A DNA stretch of 64,000 nucleotides from Curtobacterium flaccumfaciens (GTDB lineage Bacteria > Actinomycetota > Actinomycetes > Actinomycetales > Microbacteriaceae): assembly GCF_013359815.1 (NCBI RefSeq), contig NZ_JABMCF010000039.1, forward strand, positions 62,001 to 126,000, written 5' to 3'. A model generated the notes under the pieces. The model saw only the letters and a program-made list of their open reading frames with translations, had not been told where the DNA came from and did not search any database. Of this stretch, positions 42,589 to 50,404 are shown in pieces. Made by a program: the position numbers and the translations under genes. The number at the start of each line of letters is the position of its first letter. Position 1 is the first letter of the stretch.

Positions 42589-43512
42589 CTACGCGGTCTC
42601 CGGCTCCAGCACGCGCGCTCGCACCTGCGCCGCTGCGCCGAGTGCCACGGCATCGGACCCGAGCGTCGACTGCGCGAGCCGGATCGTCGCCCCGCTGACC
42701 GGCGGTTCCGCGGCGATCGCCGCCGAGATGGCCGGTTCGAGCAGGTCCCAGGACCGAGCGATCCCGCCGCCGATCAGGACGGTGGTGACGTCGAGGATCC
42801 CCGCGGTCAGCAGTGCGGCACGGGCCAGGCCCCACCCCGCGGTGGCGAAGACGGCGGCCGCGTCGGTGTCCCCGCCGCGTGCGGCGACGGCGACGTCCCG
42901 TGCCGAGAGCATCCGCCCAGAGCGTTCGGCGTAGCGGTCGGCGATGCCCCGTGCGCCTGCGATGGTCTCCAGGTGCCCGGTCTGCCCGCAGGTGCACCGG
43001 GCATCGCCGAAGCCGGGGACGTGGCCGATCTCGCCGGCGGCTCCGCGCGGGCCGGCGAAGAGCCGTCCGTCGAGCACGAGCGCACCGCCGACGCCGGTGC
43101 CGAGGGTCATCCCGAGCACGTCGGACTCCCCCACGACCGCACCGGTGGCGATCTCGCCGAGCAGGAACGCGTTCACGTCGTTGTCCAGGGTCGCGGGGAC
43201 GCCGAGGGCGTCCGTCACCGCCCGGGTCACGCCGTAGCCGGCCCAACCGGTGAACGAGTTGCCGGTGACCAGGACGGTCCCCGTGGTCCGGTCGACGACG
43301 CCGGCCGCGCCCACCCCGACACCCGCCAAGGAGGCCCGGTGCGTGTCGAGCAGACCCGTCACGGCCCCGAGTGCCGCCGTCACGATCGCCGCCCCACCCG
43401 CGTGGGCGGGCGTCGGCAGGTCGAGGCGGTCGATGACCTCGAGGTCGGGCGTGGTCAGGACGACCTTCGTGTTCGTGCCGCCGACGTCGACCCCGGCCAG
43501 GACCCGGGTCAC
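42589..43512 (-). CDS. ROK-family sugar kinase
   Basis: 307 residues. ATP site GVDVGGTNTK (8-17), catalytic Asp in TLDNDVNAF, and the ROK zinc motif reading ARCTCGQTGHLE. The usual motif is CxCGxxGCxE; here the third cysteine is His, which could still bind zinc. No N-terminal HTH, so an enzyme, probably phosphorylating a glucose-, N-acetylglucosamine- or N-acetylmannosamine-type sugar. GTG start in a GTGA overlap with the ABC ATPase, so it belongs to the oligopeptide-type uptake operon. Confidence 0.9.
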   Translation of the reverse strand: MTRVLAGVDVGGTNTKVVLTTPDLEVIDRLDLPTPAHAGGAAIVTAALGAVTGLLDTHRASLAGVGVGAAGVVDRTTGTVLVTGNSFTGWAGYGVTRAVTDALGVPATLDNDVNAFLLGEIATGAVVGESDVLGMTLGTGVGGALVLDGRLFAGPRGAAGEIGHVPGFGDARCTCGQTGHLETIAGARGIADRYAERSGRMLSARDVAVAARGGDTDAAAVFATAGWGLARAALLTAGILDVTTVLIGGGIARSWDLLEPAISAAIAAEPPVSGATIRLAQSTLGSDAVALGAAAQVRARVLEPETA

Positions 43513-45194
43513 GCGGTCACCGCCGCGAGTGAGGCGAGGCGCTCCGTCCGACGCTGCCGTTGCAGCACGGGGTCGGGCACCGGCACCGCGGCGAGCAACC
43601 GACGGGTGTAGTCGGTGGTGGGGTGCAGCAGTGTCGTGCCGGTGGTGCCCTGCTCCTCGACGACGCCCTGGCGCATCACGACGACGCGCTCGGCGAAGTG
43701 CTGCACGACGGCCAGGTCGTGCGAGACGAACAGGCACGCGAAGCCGAGGTCGTCCTGCAGCTCGCCGAGGACCTCGAGCACGGTCTCCTGCACGCTGACG
43801 TCGAGCGCCGAGGTGGGTTCGTCGGCGACGAGCAACCGCGGTTCGAGCACCAGCGCCCGGGCGAGCGAGACCCGCTGGCGCTGCCCGCCGGAGAGCTCGC
43901 GCGGGGCACGGGACGCCAGGGTCCGCGGCAGCCGCACGGCGTCGAGCACCTCGTCGATGCGACGACGACGATCGGCCGACGACATCCCGCGACGGTGCAC
44001 GGCGAGGGGCTCAGCGATGCACTCGGCCACCGACATCCGGGCGTCGAGGGACGCCACCGGGTCCTGCAGCACGACGCCGATGCCGGAGCGGAGTGCACGA
44101 CGGTCACGGCCCTTCGCGGTCCGCAGGTCCTGCCCGAACAGCGACACCGTGCCGGACGTCGGCTTGATGAGCCCGAGCGCCACCCGGGCCGCGGTCGACT
44201 TGCCGGAGCCGGACTCGCCGACCAGGCCGACGGTCTCACCGGCGTGCACCGCGATGTCGATGCCCGCGAGCGCGTGGACGGCGCGCGCCCCGCGCCCGAA
44301 CGTCACCGAGACGTCCCGCAGGTCGACCACCGGGGCCGCACCGGGCCTCCCGGCCGGCTCGGTCTCCGCGTCGGTGACGGGAGCCGGCGGACGATCGCCC
44401 GCCACGTCGAGCCGCGGCACCGCGGCGAGCAACCGCTTGGTGTACTCGTGCTCGGGGCGGAGGAGGACGTCCTCGACCCCGCCGGTCTCGACGATCTCGC
44501 CCTGGAGCATGACCGCGACCCGGTCGGCGAAGTCCGCGACGACCCCCATGTTGTGCGTGACGAGCAGCACGCCGGTACCGGTCTCGACGGCGAGCGCGCG
44601 GAGGAGCTCGAGGATCTCGGCCTGCACGGTCACGTCGAGGGCGGTGGTCGGCTCGTCCGCGATGAGCAGCTTCGGGGCGTTCGCGATCGCCATCGCGATG
44701 ACCACGCGCTGGCGCTGCCCACCCGACAGCTGGAACGGGAACGAACGGGTCCGGGACTCGGGGTCCGGGATGCCGACGCGACGGAGCAGGTCGACGGCCT
44801 CGGCCGCGGCGGCGGACGCGGAGACGTCTCGGTGGTTCCGGATCACCTCGGCGATCTGGGCACCGACGCGGGTGAGCGGGTCGAGCGCGGTCGCGGGCTC
44901 CTGGAAGACCATCGAGACGGTCGAGCCGCGCAGGGCCCGCAGCGCGGGTTCGGGGGCGCCGATCACCTGGTGCCCGGCGACGACGGCGCTGCCCGAGGCC
45001 GTCGCGTTGCCGGAGAGCAGACCCATCGCGGCGAGGGCGACCGTCGACTTGCCGGAGCCGGACTCGCCGACCAGGGCGAGGGTCTCGCCGGGTGCGACCG
45101 ACAGGGACACCCCCCGCACGGCGTCGACGGTGCCGGACTCGGTGCTGAAGGAGACGCCGAGGTCGGTCGTCCGCAGGATCGGTTCGTTGGTCAT
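43509..45194 (-). CDS. Oligopeptide-type ABC transporter, fused double ATPase (DppD-DppF type)
   Basis: 561 residues: two complete ABC domains in one chain. Each has Walker A GESGSGKS, a signature LSGGQRQRV and Walker B (LLIADEPT, LLVADEPT). The first domain spans about 5-265, the second about 285-545; C-terminal ERLASLAAV. Fused ATPases of this form serve peptide, nickel or oligosaccharide importers. ATG overlaps the permease stop by 1 nt; the stop overlaps the ROK kinase. Confidence 0.93.
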   Translation of the reverse strand: MTNEPILRTTDLGVSFSTESGTVDAVRGVSLSVAPGETLALVGESGSGKSTVALAAMGLLSGNATASGSAVVAGHQVIGAPEPALRALRGSTVSMVFQEPATALDPLTRVGAQIAEVIRNHRDVSASAAAAEAVDLLRRVGIPDPESRTRSFPFQLSGGQRQRVVIAMAIANAPKLLIADEPTTALDVTVQAEILELLRALAVETGTGVLLVTHNMGVVADFADRVAVMLQGEIVETGGVEDVLLRPEHEYTKRLLAAVPRLDVAGDRPPAPVTDAETEPAGRPGAAPVVDLRDVSVTFGRGARAVHALAGIDIAVHAGETVGLVGESGSGKSTAARVALGLIKPTSGTVSLFGQDLRTAKGRDRRALRSGIGVVLQDPVASLDARMSVAECIAEPLAVHRRGMSSADRRRRIDEVLDAVRLPRTLASRAPRELSGGQRQRVSLARALVLEPRLLVADEPTSALDVSVQETVLEVLGELQDDLGFACLFVSHDLAVVQHFAERVVVMRQGVVEEQGTTGTTLLHPTTDYTRRLLAAVPVPDPVLQRQRRTERLASLAAVTA

Positions 45195-46087
45195 CAGCGG
45201 CCCCGCACGTCGAAGGCGTCCCGCAGTCCGTCGCCCACCGCGTTGAACGCGCAGACGACCAGGATCACGGCCAGACCCGGCGGCACGATGAGCCACCAGC
45301 GTCCGGAGTAGGCGGCGGTGAGTCCCGCCGAGAGCATGCCGCCCCAGTCCGTCGCGGGCGGCTGCACGCCGAGCCCGAGGTACGAGACGTAGGCGACCAG
45401 CAGGATCGCGTCGGCGACCTGGAACGTCGCCGCGACGACGATCGTCGACACCGAGTTCGGCAGCAGGTGCTTGCCGATGGCGCGGGCGTGCGAGCCACCG
45501 ATCGCGCGCAGGGTCAGGACGTAGTCGCGGTTCTTGAGCGTCAGGGTCTCGGCGCGGATCAGGCGGGACGGCACGAGCCAGGACACCAGGCCGAGGATGA
45601 CGATGAGGCCGCCGACGCCGGGGTTCGTGATCGCCGAGATGACGAGCAGGATGAACAGGGCCGGGATCGCGATGCCGGCGTCGACGACGCGCATCATCAG
45701 GGCGTCGACCCAGCCGCCGACGTACCCGGCGACGGAACCCCACAGGGTGCCGACGACGGTGGCCAGGACCCCGGCGGCGATGCCCACCATCAGGGAGACC
45801 TTGCCGCCGTACATCAGGCGGCCGAGGACGTCGTGGCCGACGGCGTCGGTGCCGAGCCAGTGCGCGGCGCTCGGGCCCTGGTTGGCCTGCTCGAGCAGTG
45901 TGTGGGTCTGGTCGGTCGGGTACACGAACGGGCCGACGAAGCAGAACAGCACGATGACGACGATCAGGGCGAGGCCGATCACGGCGAGGGTGTTGCTCCG
46001 GAACCGGCGGGCTGCGAGCCGGAACCCGGTCGCCGCGACGGTGACGGGGGCGCCCGGGGCTTCGGGGGCCATCTGGACGGCGGTCAT
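45194..46087 (-). CDS. Oligopeptide-type ABC permease (DppC-like)
   Basis: 297 residues. An N-terminal OppC-type segment, then five membrane helices and the EAA loop (LRAIGGSHARAIGKHLLPNS). Proteins like this form the channel with DppB. The ATG overlaps a 20-codon linker frame by 4 nt (ATGA). The ribosome binding site AAGGCGAG comes from a sequence duplicated 59 nt away. Confidence 0.93.
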   Translation of the reverse strand: MTAVQMAPEAPGAPVTVAATGFRLAARRFRSNTLAVIGLALIVVIVLFCFVGPFVYPTDQTHTLLEQANQGPSAAHWLGTDAVGHDVLGRLMYGGKVSLMVGIAAGVLATVVGTLWGSVAGYVGGWVDALMMRVVDAGIAIPALFILLVISAITNPGVGGLIVILGLVSWLVPSRLIRAETLTLKNRDYVLTLRAIGGSHARAIGKHLLPNSVSTIVVAATFQVADAILLVAYVSYLGLGVQPPATDWGGMLSAGLTAAYSGRWWLIVPPGLAVILVVCAFNAVGDGLRDAFDVRGR

Positions 46088-46163
46088 GCGCGGCTCGCCT
46101 TCACGTCATGGGTGGACGCAGCATCGATGGCTGACGTGGCGGTCATGCGCGGCTCGCCTTCAC
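46079..46163. repeat. 26-nt direct repeat, 59-nt period, at the permease junction
   Basis: 46079-46104 and 46138-46163 are identical for 26 nt. Each copy carries, on the minus strand, the codons for VKASRA, a stop, a ribosome binding site and an ATG. Unit 2 ends dppB-like and starts the linker frame; unit 1 ends the linker and starts dppC-like. Confidence 0.85.
46084..46146 (-). CDS. 20-codon linker reading frame between permease genes
   Basis: ATG 46144-46146, stop 46084-46086. The frame overlaps both neighbours by 4 nt (ATGA at each end). Its C-terminus VKASRA equals that of the upstream permease. It seems to be a by-product of the 59-bp duplication, kept open so that ribosomes can pass from one permease frame to the next. 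No protein function is claimed. Confidence 0.5.
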   Translation of the reverse strand: MTATSAIDAASTHDVKASRA

Positions 46164-47102
46164 TCGGGGATCGATGAGGGACTGTGCGACGTCGGCGAGC
46201 AGGGTGCCGATGACGGTCGCGATGGAGATGACGAGCACGCAGCCGAGCAGCGTCGGGTAGTCGGAGGACTGCGCGGCGTTCCAGAAGAGCAGCCCCATGC
46301 CGGGGTAGTTGAACAGCTGCTCGGTCACCAGGGCGCCACCGAACAGCACCGGCAGGTAGTACCCGAGCATCGCGACGACCGGGGTCAGCGAGTTGCGGAA
46401 CACGTGCCGCCGCAGGATCGTCGCGGTCGAGGCGCCGCCGGCACGGGCCGTGCGGACGTAGTCCTCCTGCAGGTTCTCGAGCGTCGAGGCGCGCATGTAC
46501 CGACTGAACACCGCGATCATCGCGAGGGCTCCGGTCACCACGGGCAGCACGAGTCCGGCGGGGTCCTGGAACACCTCGGCCAGGGTGGTGCCGCTCGGGG
46601 CCTGGGACGGCAGCCACGGCAGCTGCTGGCTGAAGACGATGATCAGGACGAGCCCCAGGAAGAACGCCGGCGTCGAGTAGAAGACGAACGCCAGGGCGGT
46701 GGCGGCGTAGTCGACCGCACCGTTGCGGCGGGCCGCCTGGAGCATCCCGACCGGGATCGCGACGACGAGTCCGAGCACCGCGGAGATGCCGGTGAGCACG
46801 AGGGTCTTCGGCAGGCGCTCGGCGATGAGCTGCGAGACCGGCTCGTTGAGGGTGTACGAGGTGCCGAGGTCGCCGGTGAGCAGACGACCGAGGAACCGCA
46901 GGTACTGCACGGGCAGCGGCTGGTCGAGCCCCTGCGCCTGGTTGAACTGGGCGATCTGCGTGGGGGTCGCGGAGACGCCGAGCACGCCGCGGGCGGGGCC
47001 GCCGGGCAGCGCGTGCAGCAGGCAGAACACCACGACGGTGACGATGAGGATCACCGCGAGTGCCTGCAGGACGCGCCTGGTGAGGTAGAGAGCTGTGGTC
47101 AT
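46143..47102 (-). CDS. Oligopeptide-type ABC permease (DppB-like)
   Basis: 319 residues, six membrane helices. The N-terminal DppB signature (LTRRVLQALAVILIVTVVVFCLLHALPGG) and the EAA loop (ARAGGASTATILRRHVFRNS) are present. ATG start 97 nt after the binding-protein gene, with a large hairpin between. Ends in ATGA with a 20-codon linker frame. Imports the substrate together with the DppC-like permease. Confidence 0.93.
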   Translation of the reverse strand: MTTALYLTRRVLQALAVILIVTVVVFCLLHALPGGPARGVLGVSATPTQIAQFNQAQGLDQPLPVQYLRFLGRLLTGDLGTSYTLNEPVSQLIAERLPKTLVLTGISAVLGLVVAIPVGMLQAARRNGAVDYAATALAFVFYSTPAFFLGLVLIIVFSQQLPWLPSQAPSGTTLAEVFQDPAGLVLPVVTGALAMIAVFSRYMRASTLENLQEDYVRTARAGGASTATILRRHVFRNSLTPVVAMLGYYLPVLFGGALVTEQLFNYPGMGLLFWNAAQSSDYPTLLGCVLVISIATVIGTLLADVAQSLIDPRVKASRA

Positions 47103-47139
47103 GCGGGTTCCGATGGTCGGTTCTTGCGTGAGCCGGGGC

Positions 47140-47176
47140 GGAGGCGCGGTGCGGGTCGGGCCCGCACCGCGCCTCC
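47140..47176 (-). terminator. Hairpin between binding-protein and permease genes
   Basis: 16-bp perfect arms (47140-47155, 47161-47176) with a 5-nt loop. Family member. In this position it probably ends most transcripts after the binding-protein gene, giving more binding protein than permease, as in other importers. Confidence 0.65.
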
Positions 47177-47198
47177 AGGCCGTGGTCGCGTCAGCGAC

Positions 47199-48992
47199 CT
47201 ACTTGGTCCACTTCCACTGGGCCGGGTGGAAGTTGGCGAGCGAGTCCTGGTCGAACCCGGACAGGCCCTTCTTGACGACCGAGATCTGGTAGTCGGGGCT
47301 CGGCAGCCAGATCACCGGCAGGTCCTTCGCGACCGCGGCGCTGTAGTCCTGCACGGCGGTGGCATCGGTCGAGGTGGTGGTCGCGTCGATCAGGGAGTCG
47401 ACCTCCTTGTTCGAGTAGCTGCCGAAGTTCGCCGAACCGCCGGTCTGGAACAGCGACTCACCGGTCGGGTAGGCCGGGAAGTACCAGCTGCCCGCGGTGC
47501 CGAAGAACGACAGGTCCCAGTCGCAGCTGGCCTCGTCCGAGGTGCAGGTCGGGGTCTGCGACAGCACGCTCGACACCGGTGCGGTCTTGATGATGAAGTC
47601 GATGCCGGTCTTCGCGAGCGAGGACTGGATCGCGCTCATCATGTTGTCGGTCACGGTCGAACCGGACTGCGACAGGACCTGCATCGAGAACTTCGTGCCC
47701 TCCTTGACCCCCTCGCCACACTGGCTGGCGGACGTGCCCGGGTCGGTGCAGACCATCGTGCCGCCCTGCTCCTCCCAGCCGTGGCTGGTCAGCAGGTCCT
47801 TGGCCTTCGAGGTGCTGAACGAGTACGGGTTCGACTTCTGCACGTCGGAGACGTAGTCGGACTCCTGTGCCTGCGGGATCGGACCGTAGGTCGAGGTGGC
47901 GGTGCCGTTGAAGACCACCTTCGACAGCGACGTCTGGTCGATCGACATCTGGACGGCCTGACGGGCGTACAGCTGCTTGAAGACGGCGCCCATGTCGGGG
48001 TTGTTGAAGTTGTACGGCATGTACGTGATGGCCCAGCCGGTCCACGGCTCGACCTCGTAGCCCTTCCCGGTGAAGGACGCCTTCTGGTCCATGTCGGTGG
48101 CGTTGATGTACCCGTAGTCGACCTCGCCCGAGCGGACGGCGTTCACCTCGGCGTCGGCCGTGGTGAAGGGGAGCAGGTTCACCGTGGTGATCGACGGCTT
48201 CTCGCCACCGTCGTACTTCTTGTTGGCTGTCAGCGTGACCTTGCCGGCCGTGGTGAAGGTCTTGACGCCGTAGGGACCGGAGATGGTCTTCCACAGGTCG
48301 TCGGTGGCGTAGTCGGAGATCTTGCCGGCGGCGGTGTTGAGGTACTTCCACACCTGCTTCGCGCCGGCGGTGGTCTCGTCGGCGTCGGTCACCTTCGCGG
48401 TCGCGCTGGTCTTGTCCCAGGCGTGCTGGGGCAGCGGGATGATGTGGCTCAGCTGGTTGGCGAGCATCCAGTCCGAGTTGTAGGCCTTGTCGAACGTGAT
48501 GGTGAAGTGCGTGTCGTCGACGGCCTTGAACGACGTCCAGTTGTCCGGCGCCTTGCCCTTGGAGTACGAGCCCCACTGGTCCTTGTTCGCCTTGATCAGG
48601 TTGAACCAGAACCCGACGTCGCGGCTCGTGATCGCCTCGCCGTCCGACCAGTGCCGGTCGCCGAGCGTCATGGTGACGCTCTTGCCGTCGTCGGCGAACT
48701 TCGCGTCGGTGGCGACGGAGCCGGCCTTGTTCCACGCGATCTTGCCGGTGGAGCCGTCGTACGCGACGAGCGGCTCGTACAGCGACTGGGCGATGGAGCC
48801 GTTGTTCGTGTTGAGGTGCGCGGCGGTGCCGATCGGCAGGATCCAGTTCGGCGTGAAGTTGGCGGGGAGCGCGTAGTCGATCTCGTCGGTCGATCCCTGC
48901 GAGGCGTTGCCGCCTCCGGAACAGCCGGCGAGCAGCGCGCTCACGGCGATCGCAGCTCCGGTGAGGAGCGCCCAGCGACGGGGCTTGGACAT
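47199..48992 (-). CDS. Oligopeptide-type ABC substrate-binding lipoprotein (SBP_bac_5)
   Basis: 597 residues. Lipobox L-A-G-C (Cys near 24). The long type C fold of DppA/OppA is seen in IAQSLYEPLVAYDG near the start and GKIAWNKAGSVATDAKFADDGKSVTMTL; the length fits the family (530-600). I chose ATG 48990-48992 with an AGGAG site. Binds the imported peptide or sugar-peptide outside the membrane. Divergent from the ROK repressor gene, whose binding probably controls this operon. Confidence 0.92.
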   Translation of the reverse strand: MSKPRRWALLTGAAIAVSALLAGCSGGGNASQGSTDEIDYALPANFTPNWILPIGTAAHLNTNNGSIAQSLYEPLVAYDGSTGKIAWNKAGSVATDAKFADDGKSVTMTLGDRHWSDGEAITSRDVGFWFNLIKANKDQWGSYSKGKAPDNWTSFKAVDDTHFTITFDKAYNSDWMLANQLSHIIPLPQHAWDKTSATAKVTDADETTAGAKQVWKYLNTAAGKISDYATDDLWKTISGPYGVKTFTTAGKVTLTANKKYDGGEKPSITTVNLLPFTTADAEVNAVRSGEVDYGYINATDMDQKASFTGKGYEVEPWTGWAITYMPYNFNNPDMGAVFKQLYARQAVQMSIDQTSLSKVVFNGTATSTYGPIPQAQESDYVSDVQKSNPYSFSTSKAKDLLTSHGWEEQGGTMVCTDPGTSASQCGEGVKEGTKFSMQVLSQSGSTVTDNMMSAIQSSLAKTGIDFIIKTAPVSSVLSQTPTCTSDEASCDWDLSFFGTAGSWYFPAYPTGESLFQTGGSANFGSYSNKEVDSLIDATTTSTDATAVQDYSAAVAKDLPVIWLPSPDYQISVVKKGLSGFDQDSLANFHPAQWKWTK

Positions 48993-49086
48993 GCGGTGTC
49001 TCCTTGTGCGAGGGACTTCGGGGAGGTGGAGCACGGGTGCCGAGCGGCACGAGGACAGTCAAGGACCAAAGCGATTGGAAAAACAA

Positions 49087-49098
49087 ACATCTCGATGT
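49087..49098. promoter_or_regulatory. AT-rich operator candidate between uptake operon and ROK repressor
   Basis: ACATC (49087-49091) and GATGT (49094-49098) around TC, inside an A-rich stretch (49077-49105) that is exceptional here. NagC/Mlc-type ROK repressors bind AT-rich palindromes. Probably the shared operator of the divergent genes. Confidence 0.45.
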
Positions 49099-49219
49099 AA
49101 AAACTGCGTTACTGCGGAACGGACGAAAGGGTGGACCGCTCGATCCGCCCCGTAGGCTCGCGGCAGAACGGACCACCGACCGGTGTTCCACTCCCGTTCC
49201 GCCCGGATTGGAGAAAGTC

Positions 49220-50404
49220 GTGGCCGATCTCAGCGCCCGCGTCCTCGAGCTCGTCGCCTCGGGGCAGGCCGCCAGCCGGACCGAGATCGCGAAGGTGCTC
49301 GGAGCCGCCCCCTCGACCGTCTCGCACGTCGTCGGCCAGCTCCTGGAGCACGGGATCCTCGCCGAGGAAGGTACGGACGTCTCGACCGGCGGGCGCCCCC
49401 GCAAGGTGCTCCGCATCGGCGGCGTCGACGAGTACGCGGTCGCCGCGGACGTCGGTGGCGGGCACGCGCGCATCGGCGTGGTCCTGCCCGGAGGCGCGCT
49501 CGAGTCGGTCGCGAACGTCCCGTTCGCGCTCTCCGACGGTCCGACCGCCGGGCTCCAGCGCCTGGCCGCGCTGCTCGAGCGGCTCGCCGACGACCGTGGT
49601 CGCGAGGGGCTGCGGGGCGTCGGGCTCAGCCTGCCCGGGCCCGTCGACGTCGTCGCCGGGGTCGTGGACCTGCCGAGCCGGATGCCGGGGTGGAACGGGT
49701 TCCCCGTGGCCGCGTGGCTGAGCGACCGGTTCGGCCTGCCGGCGATCGTCGACAACGACGCGAACTGCATGGCGGCGGGTGAACAGACCGTGCAGGACCC
49801 GGCTCGACGCCAGACCATCACGATCAAGGCCGGGTCGGCGATCGGCGCGGGCATCGTCATCGACGGCCGGCTCTACCGCGGGTCGACCGGGGCCGCCGGG
49901 GACATCACCCACGTGCGGATCGACGCCGCCGGGGACACCCCGTGCTCGTGCGGCAACACCGGATGCCTGGAGACGGTCGCGTCCGGTGCCGCCCTGGTCC
50001 GGATCCTGTCGAACGCCGGGGTCGACGTCGCGTCGACCGCCGACGTCGTCCGGCTCGCCTCGGACGCACACCCCGAGGCAACCCGTGCCGTGCGGATGGC
50101 GGGCAAGTACCTGGGCGAGGTGCTCGCCGCCAACGTGAACTTCTTCAACCCGGACGCCGTCTACCTGGGCGGCATCCTGTCGACCCTCGACCCGTTCATC
50201 GCCGCCGTGCGGAGCCAGCTCTACGAGAGCTGCCACCCGCTGATGACCCAGCACCTGGCCATCGAGCCGGTGTCGCTCGGCGCCGACGCCGGGCTCGTCG
50301 GCGCCGGGCAGTTCGCGCTGCAGCGGGGCCTCGCCGCCTCGCTCGAGGAGCTCTCCGCGCCCATCCCCCAGTCCACCACCAGGAACAGGAGCGTCCGTGT
50401 CTGA
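49220..50404 (+). CDS. ROK-family transcriptional repressor
   Basis: 394 residues from GTG 49220 (GGAG site). A winged HTH (about 5-70, SRTEIAKVLGAAPSTVSHVVGQLLEHGILAEEG) is fused to a ROK sugar-sensing domain with intact zinc motif CSCGNTGCLE and an AVAADVGGG ATP-like site. Such NagC/XylR-type proteins repress sugar or amino-sugar uptake until the sugar binds. Candidate -10 TAGGCT at 49153. It overlaps the M81 peptidase gene by 8 nt, so the two are one transcript. Confidence 0.92.
   Translation: MADLSARVLELVASGQAASRTEIAKVLGAAPSTVSHVVGQLLEHGILAEEGTDVSTGGRPRKVLRIGGVDEYAVAADVGGGHARIGVVLPGGALESVANVPFALSDGPTAGLQRLAALLERLADDRGREGLRGVGLSLPGPVDVVAGVVDLPSRMPGWNGFPVAAWLSDRFGLPAIVDNDANCMAAGEQTVQDPARRQTITIKAGSAIGAGIVIDGRLYRGSTGAAGDITHVRIDAAGDTPCSCGNTGCLETVASGAALVRILSNAGVDVASTADVVRLASDAHPEATRAVRMAGKYLGEVLAANVNFFNPDAVYLGGILSTLDPFIAAVRSQLYESCHPLMTQHLAIEPVSLGADAGLVGAGQFALQRGLAASLEELSAPIPQSTTRNRSVRV

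Noticed and set aside
46079-46163. Target-site duplication of a lost mobile element
   Set aside because: The 26-nt repeat is explained by a simple 59-bp duplication; the 33 nt between copies contain no element remnant.
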